From contig DAOVWI010000021.1 of NCBI GenBank assembly GCA_030636765.1, positions 1 to 19,813 on the forward strand: DNA of 19,813 nucleotides, written 5' to 3'. Position 1 is the first letter of the stretch. Every line of letters starts with the position of its first letter. Under the pieces are notes generated by a model that saw only the letters and a program-made list of their open reading frames with translations, did not search any database and was not told the origin of the DNA. Positions 1 to 7,785 of this stretch are shown in pieces. Position numbers and translations under genes: made by a program. The DNA is from Gemmatimonadales bacterium. GTDB lineage: Bacteria > Gemmatimonadota > Gemmatimonadetes > Palauibacterales > Palauibacteraceae.

Positions 1-1252
1 GCGCCTCGACGATCGCCCTCCCGACGAGGAGACGGCCCGGGACACGAGCCTCCGGATCCCGCAGCTCGATCCCGATCATCAGGCCGCGCCCTCTCACCTC
101 GCGGACGATCGGGTGCCGGAGCGTCATCTCGCCCAGCGCATCCAGCCATCGCGCGCCCTCGCTGCGAGAGCGGGCCGCCAGATCCGCTTCGTCGATGAGT
201 TGGAGGGTCGCCAGCGCGGCCGCGCACGCGGCTGGATGACCGAGGAACGTGCTCGTATGGATCGCCTCGCCGGCCGACTCGGGCCAGGCAGCCATCGCCT
301 CGGACGATCCGATGCACGCCGAGATCGGCATTCCCCCCGACATTCCCTTGCCGACGCACACGAGATCCGGGATCACGTTCTCAGCGTCGCACGCCAGCGG
401 CCATCCGGTGCGGCCGAACCCGGTGAAGATCTCATCGGCGATGAGCAGGAGGCCCCGCTCCCAGCACAGATCGGCCAGCCCTGCGACGAACCCGCTCGGA
501 GGAAGGATCTGACCGCCCCGCCCCTGCGCGGGCTCCACGATGACCGCCCCCACGCGATCGCCACCCGGGCCGTCCAGCAGGACCGCGACATCGCGCAGCA
601 CCTCAGCCGACAGGGCGGTTTCCTCGGCCTCGGCCGCAGCGCGGGCCGGCTTCGGGTAGGCGGCACGGAGGACGTTCGGGTTCAGCTGCGCCTCGAACGG
701 CTGCCGAAACAGCTCGCGGTCGGTGACGGCCAGCGCACCGTAGGTTAGGCCGTGGTAGGCGCCGGAGAACGCGAGAAATCCGGGCCGGCCGGTGTAGAGG
801 GTCGCCGTCTTGAGCGCGATCTCGACCGCGGCCGATCCGGAGGTGGCGAGGACGGCCCGCGCGCCCGGTGAGGCGATCGCCGCGAGCCGCTCGAGAAGCT
901 CCACCTTCACCGCCGGCGGGTGGACGTCTCCCATTCCGTGGGCCAGCGTCGCGACCTGCGTCTCGATCGCGTCGACGACCGCAGGGTGAGAGTGTCCAGC
1001 CGAGGCGACGCCGAACGCCGCCGTCAGGTCCACATAACGGTTCCCGTCCACATCCCAGACGTTGCTCCCGAGCCCACGCTCCCAGAAGACGGGAAAATCC
1101 GGCGAGAGGTACGTGACGTTGCGCGACTCGACCTCAGAGAGCCGAGCGGCGAGGGCGGCGGATCGAGCACCCGGCACGGGTCCCGCGACATGCGGCGGTC
1201 GCGACCGGAGTTCCTTCAAGGGCGCCACCGCGTCACCAGTTGACCGCGTCAC
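1..1252 (-). CDS. Class III PLP aminotransferase (acetylornithine/GABA-type), 3' end outside window
   Basis: This probably transfers an amino group from an omega- or alpha-amino donor to a 2-oxoacid using PLP in the cytoplasm; the substrate cannot be read from sequence. Reading the minus strand by eye gives the class III landmarks in order: an ATSGSAAVEIALKTA block with TGRPGFLAFSGAYHG (PLP phosphate site), the Asp in LLIADEIFTGFGRTG (pyridine-nitrogen contact), the Schiff-base Lys in CVGKGMSGGMP, and HTSTFLGHPAACAAALATL. About 417 residues lie in the window and the family is usually 420-450, so only the extreme C-terminus is missing. The GTG at 1252-1250 overlaps the stop of the upstream zinc-ribbon gene as GTGA, which suggests translational coupling. 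A second in-frame GTG at 1228-1226 is possible, and neither has a clear Shine-Dalgarno. Class III assignment is secure; the specific enzyme name is not. Confidence 0.9.
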   Translation of the reverse strand, partial: MTRSTGDAVAPLKELRSRPPHVAGPVPGARSAALAARLSEVESRNVTYLSPDFPVFWERGLGSNVWDVDGNRYVDLTAAFGVASAGHSHPAVVDAIETQVATLAHGMGDVHPPAVKVELLERLAAIASPGARAVLATSGSAAVEIALKTATLYTGRPGFLAFSGAYHGLTYGALAVTDRELFRQPFEAQLNPNVLRAAYPKPARAAAEAEETALSAEVLRDVAVLLDGPGGDRVGAVIVEPAQGRGGQILPPSGFVAGLADLCWERGLLLIADEIFTGFGRTGWPLACDAENVIPDLVCVGKGMSGGMPISACIGSSEAMAAWPESAGEAIHTSTFLGHPAACAAALATLQLIDEADLAARSRSEGARWLDALGEMTLRHPIVREVRGRGLMIGIELRDPEARVPGRLLVGRAIVEA

Positions 1253-1257
1253 CAGTT
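1227..1257. repeat. Tandem 15-bp duplication at a gene junction
   Basis: The 15-mer accgcgtcaccagtt occurs at 1227-1241 and again at 1243-1257 (period 16). It spans the stop of the zinc-ribbon gene and the start region of the aminotransferase. Each copy offers a GTG on the minus strand, in different frames because 16 is not a multiple of three. Only the left-edge gene frame stays open through both copies. Confidence 0.9.
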
Positions 1258-1545
1258 ATACGTGGTCCAGCAGCCGCACTCCTTCGATGGGCACACGAGG
1301 CGAATCCGGAACGGGCTGCCCCCCGAGCGCGGCGCCACGTGCTTCTCGACGTGCCGCACCATACGGGTGGAGCAGACGGGACACTCGGGCTCACCCCCCG
1401 CCGTGGGGTGCTCGCGATCGAGCCGCTCGAGCTCCGCCGCTTGCTCCGGGTCCAACATGCGGCCGAGATTGTCGTCGTGTTCCAAGATGCCCTCTCCCAA
1501 CGGTTCGCCCAACGATGGGATCCGTGAGCCCGCTGGCGCCAGCAT
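1249..1545 (-). CDS. Small zinc-ribbon protein of unknown function
   Basis: I do not recognise a named family. The C-terminal half carries a CPVC knuckle and a second cluster CPSKECGC about 30 residues later, the arrangement of a zinc ribbon; the tail ends GCWTTYNW. The N-terminal part is acidic (for example LDPEQAAELERLDREHP) and without motifs. The longest reading gives 98 residues from an ATG at 1545-1543. That ATG would overlap the ATG of the plus-strand gene in the same CATG. A better-placed alternative is the TTG at 1485-1483, preceded by GGGAGAGG, giving 78 residues beginning with EHDDNLG and leaving about 58 bp for divergent promoters. The stop overlaps the aminotransferase GTG as GTGA. 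Cys spacing plus coupling make it likely real; a chance open frame in G+C-rich DNA remains possible. Confidence 0.68.
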   Translation of the reverse strand: MLAPAGSRIPSLGEPLGEGILEHDDNLGRMLDPEQAAELERLDREHPTAGGEPECPVCSTRMVRHVEKHVAPRSGGSPFRIRLVCPSKECGCWTTYNW

Positions 1546-2683
1546 GAACCGGCCACCCGACGGCCTCCCGGGCCGCTACCGGGGCGAGTTTCCCATTCTC
1601 GAGCGCAAGGTCTACCTGAACTCGAACTCGCTCGGAGCGCTCTCGCGCCGCGCCGTCGCATACCGCCATCAGTTCGAAGATCAGTGGAACGACCTGGGGG
1701 CGAGCGCCTGGTACGAACTCTGGATGAGGAAGCTCGAAGACGTGCGGGCCGCCTTCGGACGGACGGTGGGGGCCTCGCCCGACGAGATCGCCCTCCTTCC
1801 CAGCGTCTCGGCCGGTCTCGCCGCCGTGGCCGGCGCCCTCGACTTCCGGGATCGCAACCGCGTGGTCCTGACGGAGCTGGATTTCCCCACGCTCGCCTAC
1901 CAGTTTCTCTCGCGCGAGCGGACCGGCCTCGAGGTGATCATGGTCGAGAGCCCCGACGGGATCGAGATTCCGATCGAACGGATCGAGGCCGCCGTCGACG
2001 AAAGGACGGCCCTGCTGGCGACGTCCCACGTCTTCTTCTCGTCCGGTGCGATTCAGGACGCCGCCGCCCTGGCCCGCATCGCCCACCGGCAAGGCGCCTA
2101 CTTCCTGCTCGATGCGTATCAGGCGAGCGGCCAGATTCCTATCGACGTCAAGGCCTGGGACGTGGATTTCCTCGTCTCCGGCTCGCTCAAGTGGTTGTGT
2201 GGCGGACCGGGGATGGCCTTCCTCTATGTGCGCCCCGAACTGGAGATGGAGCCCACGACGCTGAGCTGGTTCGGCGTGGAAGACCAGTTCGGCTTCGACC
2301 TCCGGGCGGCCCGCCCACACCCCGACGCCCGCCGGTTCGAGATGGGAACGCCGGCGGTGGGCGCCGCCTTCACCGCGGCCGGCGGCCTCGAGATCGTCGA
2401 GGAGGTGGGGATCGAGCGGATCCGCGAGCGGAACCGGGAGCTGACGGAGGATCTGGTCGAGCGTCTCGCGGAAGCCGGCATGCGCCCTCACGTCGCGCCC
2501 GAGGCCACACGCCGATCCGCCGTCGTTCTGGCCGAGCACCGGGATGCGGCCGGCGCCGTTCGGCGGCTCGCCGAGCTCGGGATCATCATCGACTTCCGGA
2601 AGGATCGGGTGCGTCTCTCGCCGCACTTCTACAACACGTTCGAGGACAACCGACTCGCAGTGGAGGCACTCATCGAGAGCTGA
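1544..2683 (+). CDS. Kynureninase-like PLP enzyme (fold-type I, class V aminotransferase superfamily)
   Basis: A 379-residue PLP enzyme. It resembles kynureninases: the N-terminal YLNSNSLGAL block parallels the kynureninase GNSLG segment, SVSAGLAAVAGAL follows, FFSSGAIQDAAALARIAH precedes the cofactor Asp in LLDAYQASGQ, and the Schiff-base Lys216 lies in SGSLKWLCGGPG, close to the YKYLNGGPG motif of kynureninase. Length is slightly under the usual 400-430. Related class V enzymes (cysteine desulfurase-like, isopenicillin-epimerase-like) share the fold, and no other tryptophan-catabolism gene is visible nearby, so the substrate is uncertain. ATG 1544 is chosen because homology-like sequence starts directly after it and upstream codons look non-coding; no strong Shine-Dalgarno is seen. 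It is divergent from the zinc-ribbon/aminotransferase pair and ends 122 bp before the transporter fusion. Confidence 0.88.
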   Translation: MNRPPDGLPGRYRGEFPILERKVYLNSNSLGALSRRAVAYRHQFEDQWNDLGASAWYELWMRKLEDVRAAFGRTVGASPDEIALLPSVSAGLAAVAGALDFRDRNRVVLTELDFPTLAYQFLSRERTGLEVIMVESPDGIEIPIERIEAAVDERTALLATSHVFFSSGAIQDAAALARIAHRQGAYFLLDAYQASGQIPIDVKAWDVDFLVSGSLKWLCGGPGMAFLYVRPELEMEPTTLSWFGVEDQFGFDLRAARPHPDARRFEMGTPAVGAAFTAAGGLEIVEEVGIERIRERNRELTEDLVERLAEAGMRPHVAPEATRRSAVVLAEHRDAAGAVRRLAELGIIIDFRKDRVRLSPHFYNTFEDNRLAVEALIES

Positions 2684-2748
2684 GTCTCGCGCCGGCAACC
2701 GCGGCGCGGACCCGCGGCAGCGGCTCGGGCCCGTAACAGCGGCTGCGC

Positions 2749-2777
2749 GCCGGAGATTGCCGGTGGGGATCTCCGGC
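2749..2777. promoter_or_regulatory. Perfect 9-bp inverted repeat between two plus-strand genes
   Basis: GCCGGAGAT at 2749-2757 is the exact reverse complement of ATCTCCGGC at 2769-2777, with an 11-nt loop. It sits 65 bp after the kynureninase-like stop and 28 bp before the transporter ATG. No T-tract follows, so a classical intrinsic terminator is doubtful. An attenuator, a transcript-stabilising hairpin or an operator are alternatives. Confidence 0.5.
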
Positions 2778-2805
2778 ACCGTGCCAACGGTTCATATGGG
2801 GCAGC

Positions 2806-5800
2806 ATGGCTAGAACGATCCGCGGGTGGTTCCGCTCGATAACCGACGTTCGGAGCGGGGAAGTCGCGCCGGTGAGCCTCATGTTCGCCTACGGCTTCCT
2901 CGCGATGACGTCGTATTACATCCTCAAGCCGATCCGGAACTCGGTGTTCATCGACCGGGTGGGCGCGGACAACCTGCCGTACGTCTACATCCTCACCGCG
3001 ATCGTCGTGACCCTGGTGATGCTGGTCTACTCGAGGTACGTGGACCGGCTGCGCGAGATCGCACTCCTGCTCGGGACGTTCGCCTTCCTCGGAGCGTGCA
3101 TCCTGCTCTTCAGTCTGTGGCTGCGGGAGGGCGACTCCGTCTGGAGCTCGGGCGCCTTCTACATCTGGGGCAAGCTGTATCCGCTGCTGATCGTGAGCCA
3201 GTTCTACCTGGTCGGCAACCTCCTCTTCACGACCCGGCAGGCGAAGAGGCTGTTCGGGATCATCGGCGTCGGACTGATCCTCGGAGGGATCGCCGGTAGC
3301 TCCATCGCAGCCGTGGCCGCGGAAGTCGTGGGGACCGAGAACCTGATGCTGGTCGCGGCAGGCATCCTCGTCCTGTGTGCCGCGCTCGTCATCCTGCTGA
3401 AGCCTCACATGAGTGGCGGGGAGCGGTCCGCCAGCGGACGCCTGCTCGATGACGTATCGGGGGACGCCCTCCGGCTGCTGCGGACCTCCAGCCATCTGCG
3501 TACGATCGCCTTCATCCTCGGCTTCACCATCGTCGTCGGCACGCTCATCGACTGGCAGTTCAACAGCGCCGTCGAGCAGTTCATCCAGGGAGAGGACGCC
3601 AAGACCCAGTTCTTCGGAAGGTTCTTCGCCGCCCTCAACGTGGCCTCGGTGCTGATCCAGATCTTCCTCACCGGATTCGTCCTCAGGAAGTTCGGCATCG
3701 GCGTCGCGATGCTGGCGCTGCCCCTCGGGCTGGTGGTTACAAGCCTCGGAGTGGTCGTCCTGCCGATCCTCTTCATGGCCGTCCTGGCGAAGGGCACGGA
3801 GGGCGCCCTGCGCTATTCGCTCGACCAGTCCACCCGCGAGCTTCTGTATCTGCCGATTCCGACGGAGATCAAGTACAAGGTGAAGCCGCTCATCGACCTG
3901 GCCGTGTACCGGGGCGGGACCGGGGCGGGCGGCCTCATCCTCATCGTCCTGGTCAATGTCCTCGGCCTCGGAATCCGGGAGGTAGCGATCGCGGTGGTCC
4001 TCTTGATCGGGCTCTGGATCGCCGCCACGCTCCGCATGCGCGGCGAGTTCAAGGACTCGATCAAGCGTCTCATCGGGGTGAGGGACGTCGAGCTCGACGA
4101 GCTGATCCTTCAGCGGCTGGACGCGGAGACGATCCACGAGCTGGAGAACACCCTGGAGCGTGGCAACGAGGATGAGGTCCTGTACGCCCTGGCTCTTCTA
4201 CAGCTGCATCGGCGACCCGAGACCACACAGCGCATCCTTCCCCTCCTCCATCACACGTCGTCCTCCGTCCGGGCGCAGGCGGTCTTCCTCCTCCACGAGC
4301 TCGGCTCGCAGCACGTAATGGGGGAGGTGGAGGGGCTTCTGGAGGATCCGTCGCTGGACGTACGGGTGGAGGCGATCCACTACGTGTGCGACTTCTCGAA
4401 GGTCGGACCGCTCGATCAAATGGGCGAGTTCCTGAGATCGGCCGACGGCCGGGTCCGCGTGGCAGCGATCGCGTGCATGGTCCGGCACGGAGACGCCGAG
4501 GCGCGACGCATGGTGGAGGACCTGGTCGCGGAGCTGGCGCACGACGCGGACGCCGAGGTGCGCGAGAGCGCGGCCGACGTGCTGGGCAGCTGGGAACCCC
4601 TACCGCCCCAGGGAGAGGATTTGCTGACCGAGCTCGTGGACGATCGATCGATTGCTGTGCGCCGGATGGTGCTGAGGGCCATCGGCACGACGCGCACCCG
4701 CTCGCTGCTTCCGGTGCTCGTGGACCGTCTCAAGACGGCCAAGGAACGGAGGGCCGCCTCCGGGGCCCTTCGCGACTTCGGGCCGACAGCCCACGGCACC
4801 CTCATCGATTACGTTCGCGATGCACGCACGCCGAAGGCCGTCAGGCTGGCGATCCCCCGCCTCCTGTACGAAGGGGCCGACAAGGGTACGATTGATCTGC
4901 TGGTGGCTGTTCTTCCCGGCTGCGATCCGGCCACGCGCTTCGAGGTGCTGAGGCTGTTGGACAAGCTGAGGCGAAACCGGAAGGAGCTGGACTTCTCGGT
5001 CTACCCGGCGGAGGAGCTGGCCGCTCGCGAGGCGCGCGAGGGATATCGCTGGCTGATGTTCCAGGCGGCGTACGAACGCCACGAGGACCGGACCGAGGCC
5101 CGAGGTCTGGAGCAGCTCCGGCGGGAGGGCGACCTCCTCGCTCGAACGCTCTGGCAGCGGCGGCACGAAGCGGCGGAACGGGCGATGCGGTCGCTCGGTT
5201 TGCGCTACGATCTCGAAGACCTGTACGCCGCATACACGGCGCTCGTCTCGGACGATTCGCTGAGCCGGCAGCGCGGCTACGAGCTTCTGGAGAACGTCCT
5301 TCCGCGGCGGGTGCGGCAGCTTCTGGACCCGTTGTTGAACCCGGATCGATCGATCGCGCAGGCATCACGTGCGGCGGCGACCGAGCTCCAGGTGGAGCCG
5401 CCGGCTCCGGAGGATGTCCTCACCGCTCTCGCCGAGGGAGATGACTTCTGGACAGCGGTGCTCGCCCGCCAGAGGCTCGGCCGGGAAGGCCTCATGGCCT
5501 CCGTCGGTGCTGGAGAAACCAATGGGAGGCACGACATCATGGAAATCGTCGAGCGGGCGGAGGTCCTGCGCCGCACCGAGCTCTTCTCCAACCTGCGCAT
5601 CGAGGATCTGGCCGGCCTCGCTGCTCTGGTCGAGGAACGTGAGTACTCAGACCAGGAGGTGCTGTTCGACGAGGGAGAGGTCGGACACAAGCTCTTCATC
5701 ATCGTCGAGGGGCGGGTGGACGCGGTGAAGGCAGACCGAACCCTCTTCACGGCGGATCCGGGCCAGACCGTGGGGGATCTGAGCCTGCTTGACGGGCTGC

Positions 5801-5967
5801 CGACGAACTACCGGGCGGTCGCCGTCAAGCCGACCCGCACGCTCGTCCTCGGGTGCGAGGACTTCTACAACCTTCTGGACGAGCGATCCCGCGTTCAGCG
5901 CGCCGTGCTGACGCATATGGCGGGTGTCGTGAGGCGGCTGAACGAGCAGATGGAGGGCCGCGGCTGA
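2806..5967 (+). CDS. NTT-family (ATP/ADP translocase-like) transporter fused to HEAT repeats and a C-terminal cNMP-binding domain
   Basis: A 1053-residue inner-membrane protein in three parts. Residues about 20-405 are hydrophobic with ten to twelve probable transmembrane segments. This part carries the nucleotide-transporter signature SYYILKPIRNSVFIDRVGADNLPY and a mid-domain TIVVGTLIDWQFNSAV. Residues about 420-880 are helical, with repeated SSVRAQAVFLLHEL-, LDVRVEAIHY- and AEVRESAADVLGSW-type units typical of HEAT/PBS-lyase repeats. Residues about 915-1045 form a cyclic-nucleotide-binding domain: LFSNLRIEDLAGLA, DEGEVGHKLFIIVEGRVDAV, then the phosphate cassette VGDLSLLDGLPTNYRA, with the Arg kept and Glu replaced by Asp. 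The classical role is nucleotide exchange in intracellular parasites and plastids; in a free-living cell the substrate is unknown. The fusion suggests allosteric gating by a nucleotide. The start has only a weak GGGG leader. Confidence 0.9.
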   Translation: MARTIRGWFRSITDVRSGEVAPVSLMFAYGFLAMTSYYILKPIRNSVFIDRVGADNLPYVYILTAIVVTLVMLVYSRYVDRLREIALLLGTFAFLGACILLFSLWLREGDSVWSSGAFYIWGKLYPLLIVSQFYLVGNLLFTTRQAKRLFGIIGVGLILGGIAGSSIAAVAAEVVGTENLMLVAAGILVLCAALVILLKPHMSGGERSASGRLLDDVSGDALRLLRTSSHLRTIAFILGFTIVVGTLIDWQFNSAVEQFIQGEDAKTQFFGRFFAALNVASVLIQIFLTGFVLRKFGIGVAMLALPLGLVVTSLGVVVLPILFMAVLAKGTEGALRYSLDQSTRELLYLPIPTEIKYKVKPLIDLAVYRGGTGAGGLILIVLVNVLGLGIREVAIAVVLLIGLWIAATLRMRGEFKDSIKRLIGVRDVELDELILQRLDAETIHELENTLERGNEDEVLYALALLQLHRRPETTQRILPLLHHTSSSVRAQAVFLLHELGSQHVMGEVEGLLEDPSLDVRVEAIHYVCDFSKVGPLDQMGEFLRSADGRVRVAAIACMVRHGDAEARRMVEDLVAELAHDADAEVRESAADVLGSWEPLPPQGEDLLTELVDDRSIAVRRMVLRAIGTTRTRSLLPVLVDRLKTAKERRAASGALRDFGPTAHGTLIDYVRDARTPKAVRLAIPRLLYEGADKGTIDLLVAVLPGCDPATRFEVLRLLDKLRRNRKELDFSVYPAEELAAREAREGYRWLMFQAAYERHEDRTEARGLEQLRREGDLLARTLWQRRHEAAERAMRSLGLRYDLEDLYAAYTALVSDDSLSRQRGYELLENVLPRRVRQLLDPLLNPDRSIAQASRAAATELQVEPPAPEDVLTALAEGDDFWTAVLARQRLGREGLMASVGAGETNGRHDIMEIVERAEVLRRTELFSNLRIEDLAGLAALVEEREYSDQEVLFDEGEVGHKLFIIVEGRVDAVKADRTLFTADPGQTVGDLSLLDGLPTNYRAVAVKPTRTLVLGCEDFYNLLDERSRVQRAVLTHMAGVVRRLNEQMEGRG

Positions 5968-5993
5968 GAGCCCGGCGCGGGGGTCGCCGCGGC
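5957..5993. terminator. Possible bidirectional hairpin between convergent genes
   Basis: GCCGCGGC at 5957-5964 recurs at 5986-5993. Because this octamer is its own reverse complement, the two copies can pair as an 8-bp stem with a 21-nt loop. The left arm overlaps the last codons of the transporter and the right arm touches the stop of the lipoprotein gene. There is no T-tract on either strand, so termination activity is only a suggestion. Confidence 0.35.
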
Positions 5994-7777
5994 TAGTGCT
6001 CCAGTCCGACGACCGTGTACCCTCCTTCTTCGCCGGTCCAGAGCAGGTAGATCGTGGCGAGCCGCGGCTCCGAGGTCTGCGGGGGGAGCCGCCCGGCTCG
6101 AAGACGGAGCACGGCGAGCCGCTCCGCGGTGACGTCCGCGCCCTCCCCAGCCTCGCCTTCGCCAGCCTCGCCGCCCGGCGACCCACGCGGCGAGGCGCCG
6201 CCAGCTGACGGATCCGGCGGGGCGTCGGACGGCAGGCATGAATCGGTCGTCCCGGGAGGCACCACGTGGATCGCCTGGCGCTCCCGGATCGTCGCGGTGG
6301 CATCGCCTCTCCAATGGCGGCCGCGGCGCGAATCCTCGAGCTCCCAGGCGTATTGGGTGCCCGCGGCGGCGCGCACGCCGGAGCCGATGCCGAGGTCCTC
6401 GAAGGTCAGGACGAATCCGTCTCCCGATGCGTCAGCGCACTCCACGCGCACGTTCTCGACCGGTGAGACCCTGTCGAACCAGTAGCGCACGGTCTTGTCA
6501 CGGCGCGCGATCAGGATAGCCGTTAGAGTGTCGGCCGCCTTCCGGCTTGGAAGCTCGCCGGCGCCCACGGCGGCTCGAATCATCTCATCGCCCAACGCCG
6601 AGACAAGCTTCGCGCCCCAGTAGCCGTCCCCTGCGGTCACCGAACGGAAAGCGGCGTTCGGCCAGTTCGGCTTCCACCGCCCCGGATGGTACATCTCGAC
6701 CGGCAGCCAGCCGATCGACGGATCGATAATCTCGTACTCCACGCCCTCCCAGCCCGCCGTGTAGAAACCGAACGTGACCAGGCGAGCGAGGAAGGCCCAC
6801 ACGTCGAAGTTGTACTCCGTGCCCTCCCGAGGATCGTGCGGCCGGATCGTCCCGCTGCCCAGCGTGGCACCGAAGTCCTGCAGGTAGTGCCGCAGGAAGC
6901 CCGGCGGGTCGATGAACACGTCCAAGGTGTTGGCGAAGCGGATGTCGACGTGGTTGGTCCACGCCGCCATCACGTACAGGCCCCTTAGCTCCCGCCGGTT
7001 CTGGTGCAGGTAGTAGTCGTTCGGGTCGTCCTTGCGCACGCCGCGAAAGCGGAACGGTCCCTTCGGCTTCCCGGGCAACAGCCGGCTCGCGATCGCCCGG
7101 TAGCGACCGTCCGGAAGGGGGGACGTGCGAGCCAAGATCTCCCTAACCTCCTCCCGAGTCGGGCCCTCGCCCTCCGGTTGGATGACGAGCGACGCCGTGT
7201 CGAAGACCGCGATATAATCCTCCGGCACGTGGTAGCCGGCCGTCCAGAAGAGGCGGTCGGAGATGGTGTTCGCCGCGCTCGCCAGGTAGAGGTTGTCGGG
7301 AGGATCGAACTTGAAGAGGTAGACGTCGCCCTTGGCATCCCTCACCCACCAACCCGGCGAGATGCCCGCGCCCTTCAGCTCCGTGACGACGTACGGTGGC
7401 TTCGGCCTGCCAGCCTCCGCCGTCGGGCCCAACCCCACCTCCTCCGCCGTCAGCTCGCGCCGCATGATCCGATGCTGGAACCACGCGGAGTTCACCACAT
7501 CGTCGAAGTGCGTCAAGTTCAGGGCCTCGTTCTTCTTCCCCCAGTCGTCAGGATCGAACGGCTGGCCAAGCTCGCCCACCACCGACTCGCGGAGCAGCGG
7601 CATGATCTCGTTCGGCTCGAGGTTGGCCGGCTCGTGGATCGGCAGCGTGTCCGCGTAGGGAATAGGCTGCGGCCGAAGCGCGAGCGGCGGCAGCCCGCTG
7701 CACCCGGCAAGCGTCAGGCCGACGACGCACGCGCCCCCCCACCAGGCGATAACGCTCGACCATCGAGAGGGGCGCAT
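5993..7777 (-). CDS. Large lipoprotein with a cryptic protein-kinase-like catalytic core
   Basis: A 594-residue lipoprotein: the N-terminal hydrophobic stretch ends LTLAGCSG, a lipobox with Cys26, so it should be anchored in the envelope. I know no named family. The middle looks like a protein-kinase-like fold. Lys156 lies in a strand-like DVYLFKFDP segment, followed by a helix ending SDRLFWTAGYHVPE. Then HVDIRFANTLDVF (His276, Asp278, Asn283) copies the HRD-x4-N spacing of kinases exactly, and QDFGATLGSG holds a literal DFG at 301-303. A long C-lobe-like region follows (DGYWGAKLVSAL, IARRDKTVRYWFDRV), then a Gly/Glu/Ala-rich linker at about 520-550 and a short C-terminal domain. There is no clear glycine-rich loop. 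It starts 8 bp after the stop of the Omp85-like gene. The lipoprotein call is firm; the kinase-like fold is inference from motif order and spacing. Confidence 0.85.
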   Translation of the reverse strand: MRPSRWSSVIAWWGGACVVGLTLAGCSGLPPLALRPQPIPYADTLPIHEPANLEPNEIMPLLRESVVGELGQPFDPDDWGKKNEALNLTHFDDVVNSAWFQHRIMRRELTAEEVGLGPTAEAGRPKPPYVVTELKGAGISPGWWVRDAKGDVYLFKFDPPDNLYLASAANTISDRLFWTAGYHVPEDYIAVFDTASLVIQPEGEGPTREEVREILARTSPLPDGRYRAIASRLLPGKPKGPFRFRGVRKDDPNDYYLHQNRRELRGLYVMAAWTNHVDIRFANTLDVFIDPPGFLRHYLQDFGATLGSGTIRPHDPREGTEYNFDVWAFLARLVTFGFYTAGWEGVEYEIIDPSIGWLPVEMYHPGRWKPNWPNAAFRSVTAGDGYWGAKLVSALGDEMIRAAVGAGELPSRKAADTLTAILIARRDKTVRYWFDRVSPVENVRVECADASGDGFVLTFEDLGIGSGVRAAAGTQYAWELEDSRRGRHWRGDATATIRERQAIHVVPPGTTDSCLPSDAPPDPSAGGASPRGSPGGEAGEGEAGEGADVTAERLAVLRLRAGRLPPQTSEPRLATIYLLWTGEEGGYTVVGLEH

Positions 7778-7785
7778 TGGGAAAC

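Noticed and set aside
1391..2779. Long minus-strand open frame opposite the kynureninase-like gene
   Set aside because: Its translation is Arg/Gly/His/Asp-rich with no motif, and the plus strand carries a complete PLP enzyme with its Lys and Asp in place.
2629..4137. 502-residue minus-strand open frame over the transporter
   Set aside because: It is very rich in Asp, Glu, His and Gln and lies antisense to clear transmembrane segments of the NTT domain, which is typical of antisense shadow frames in G+C-rich DNA.
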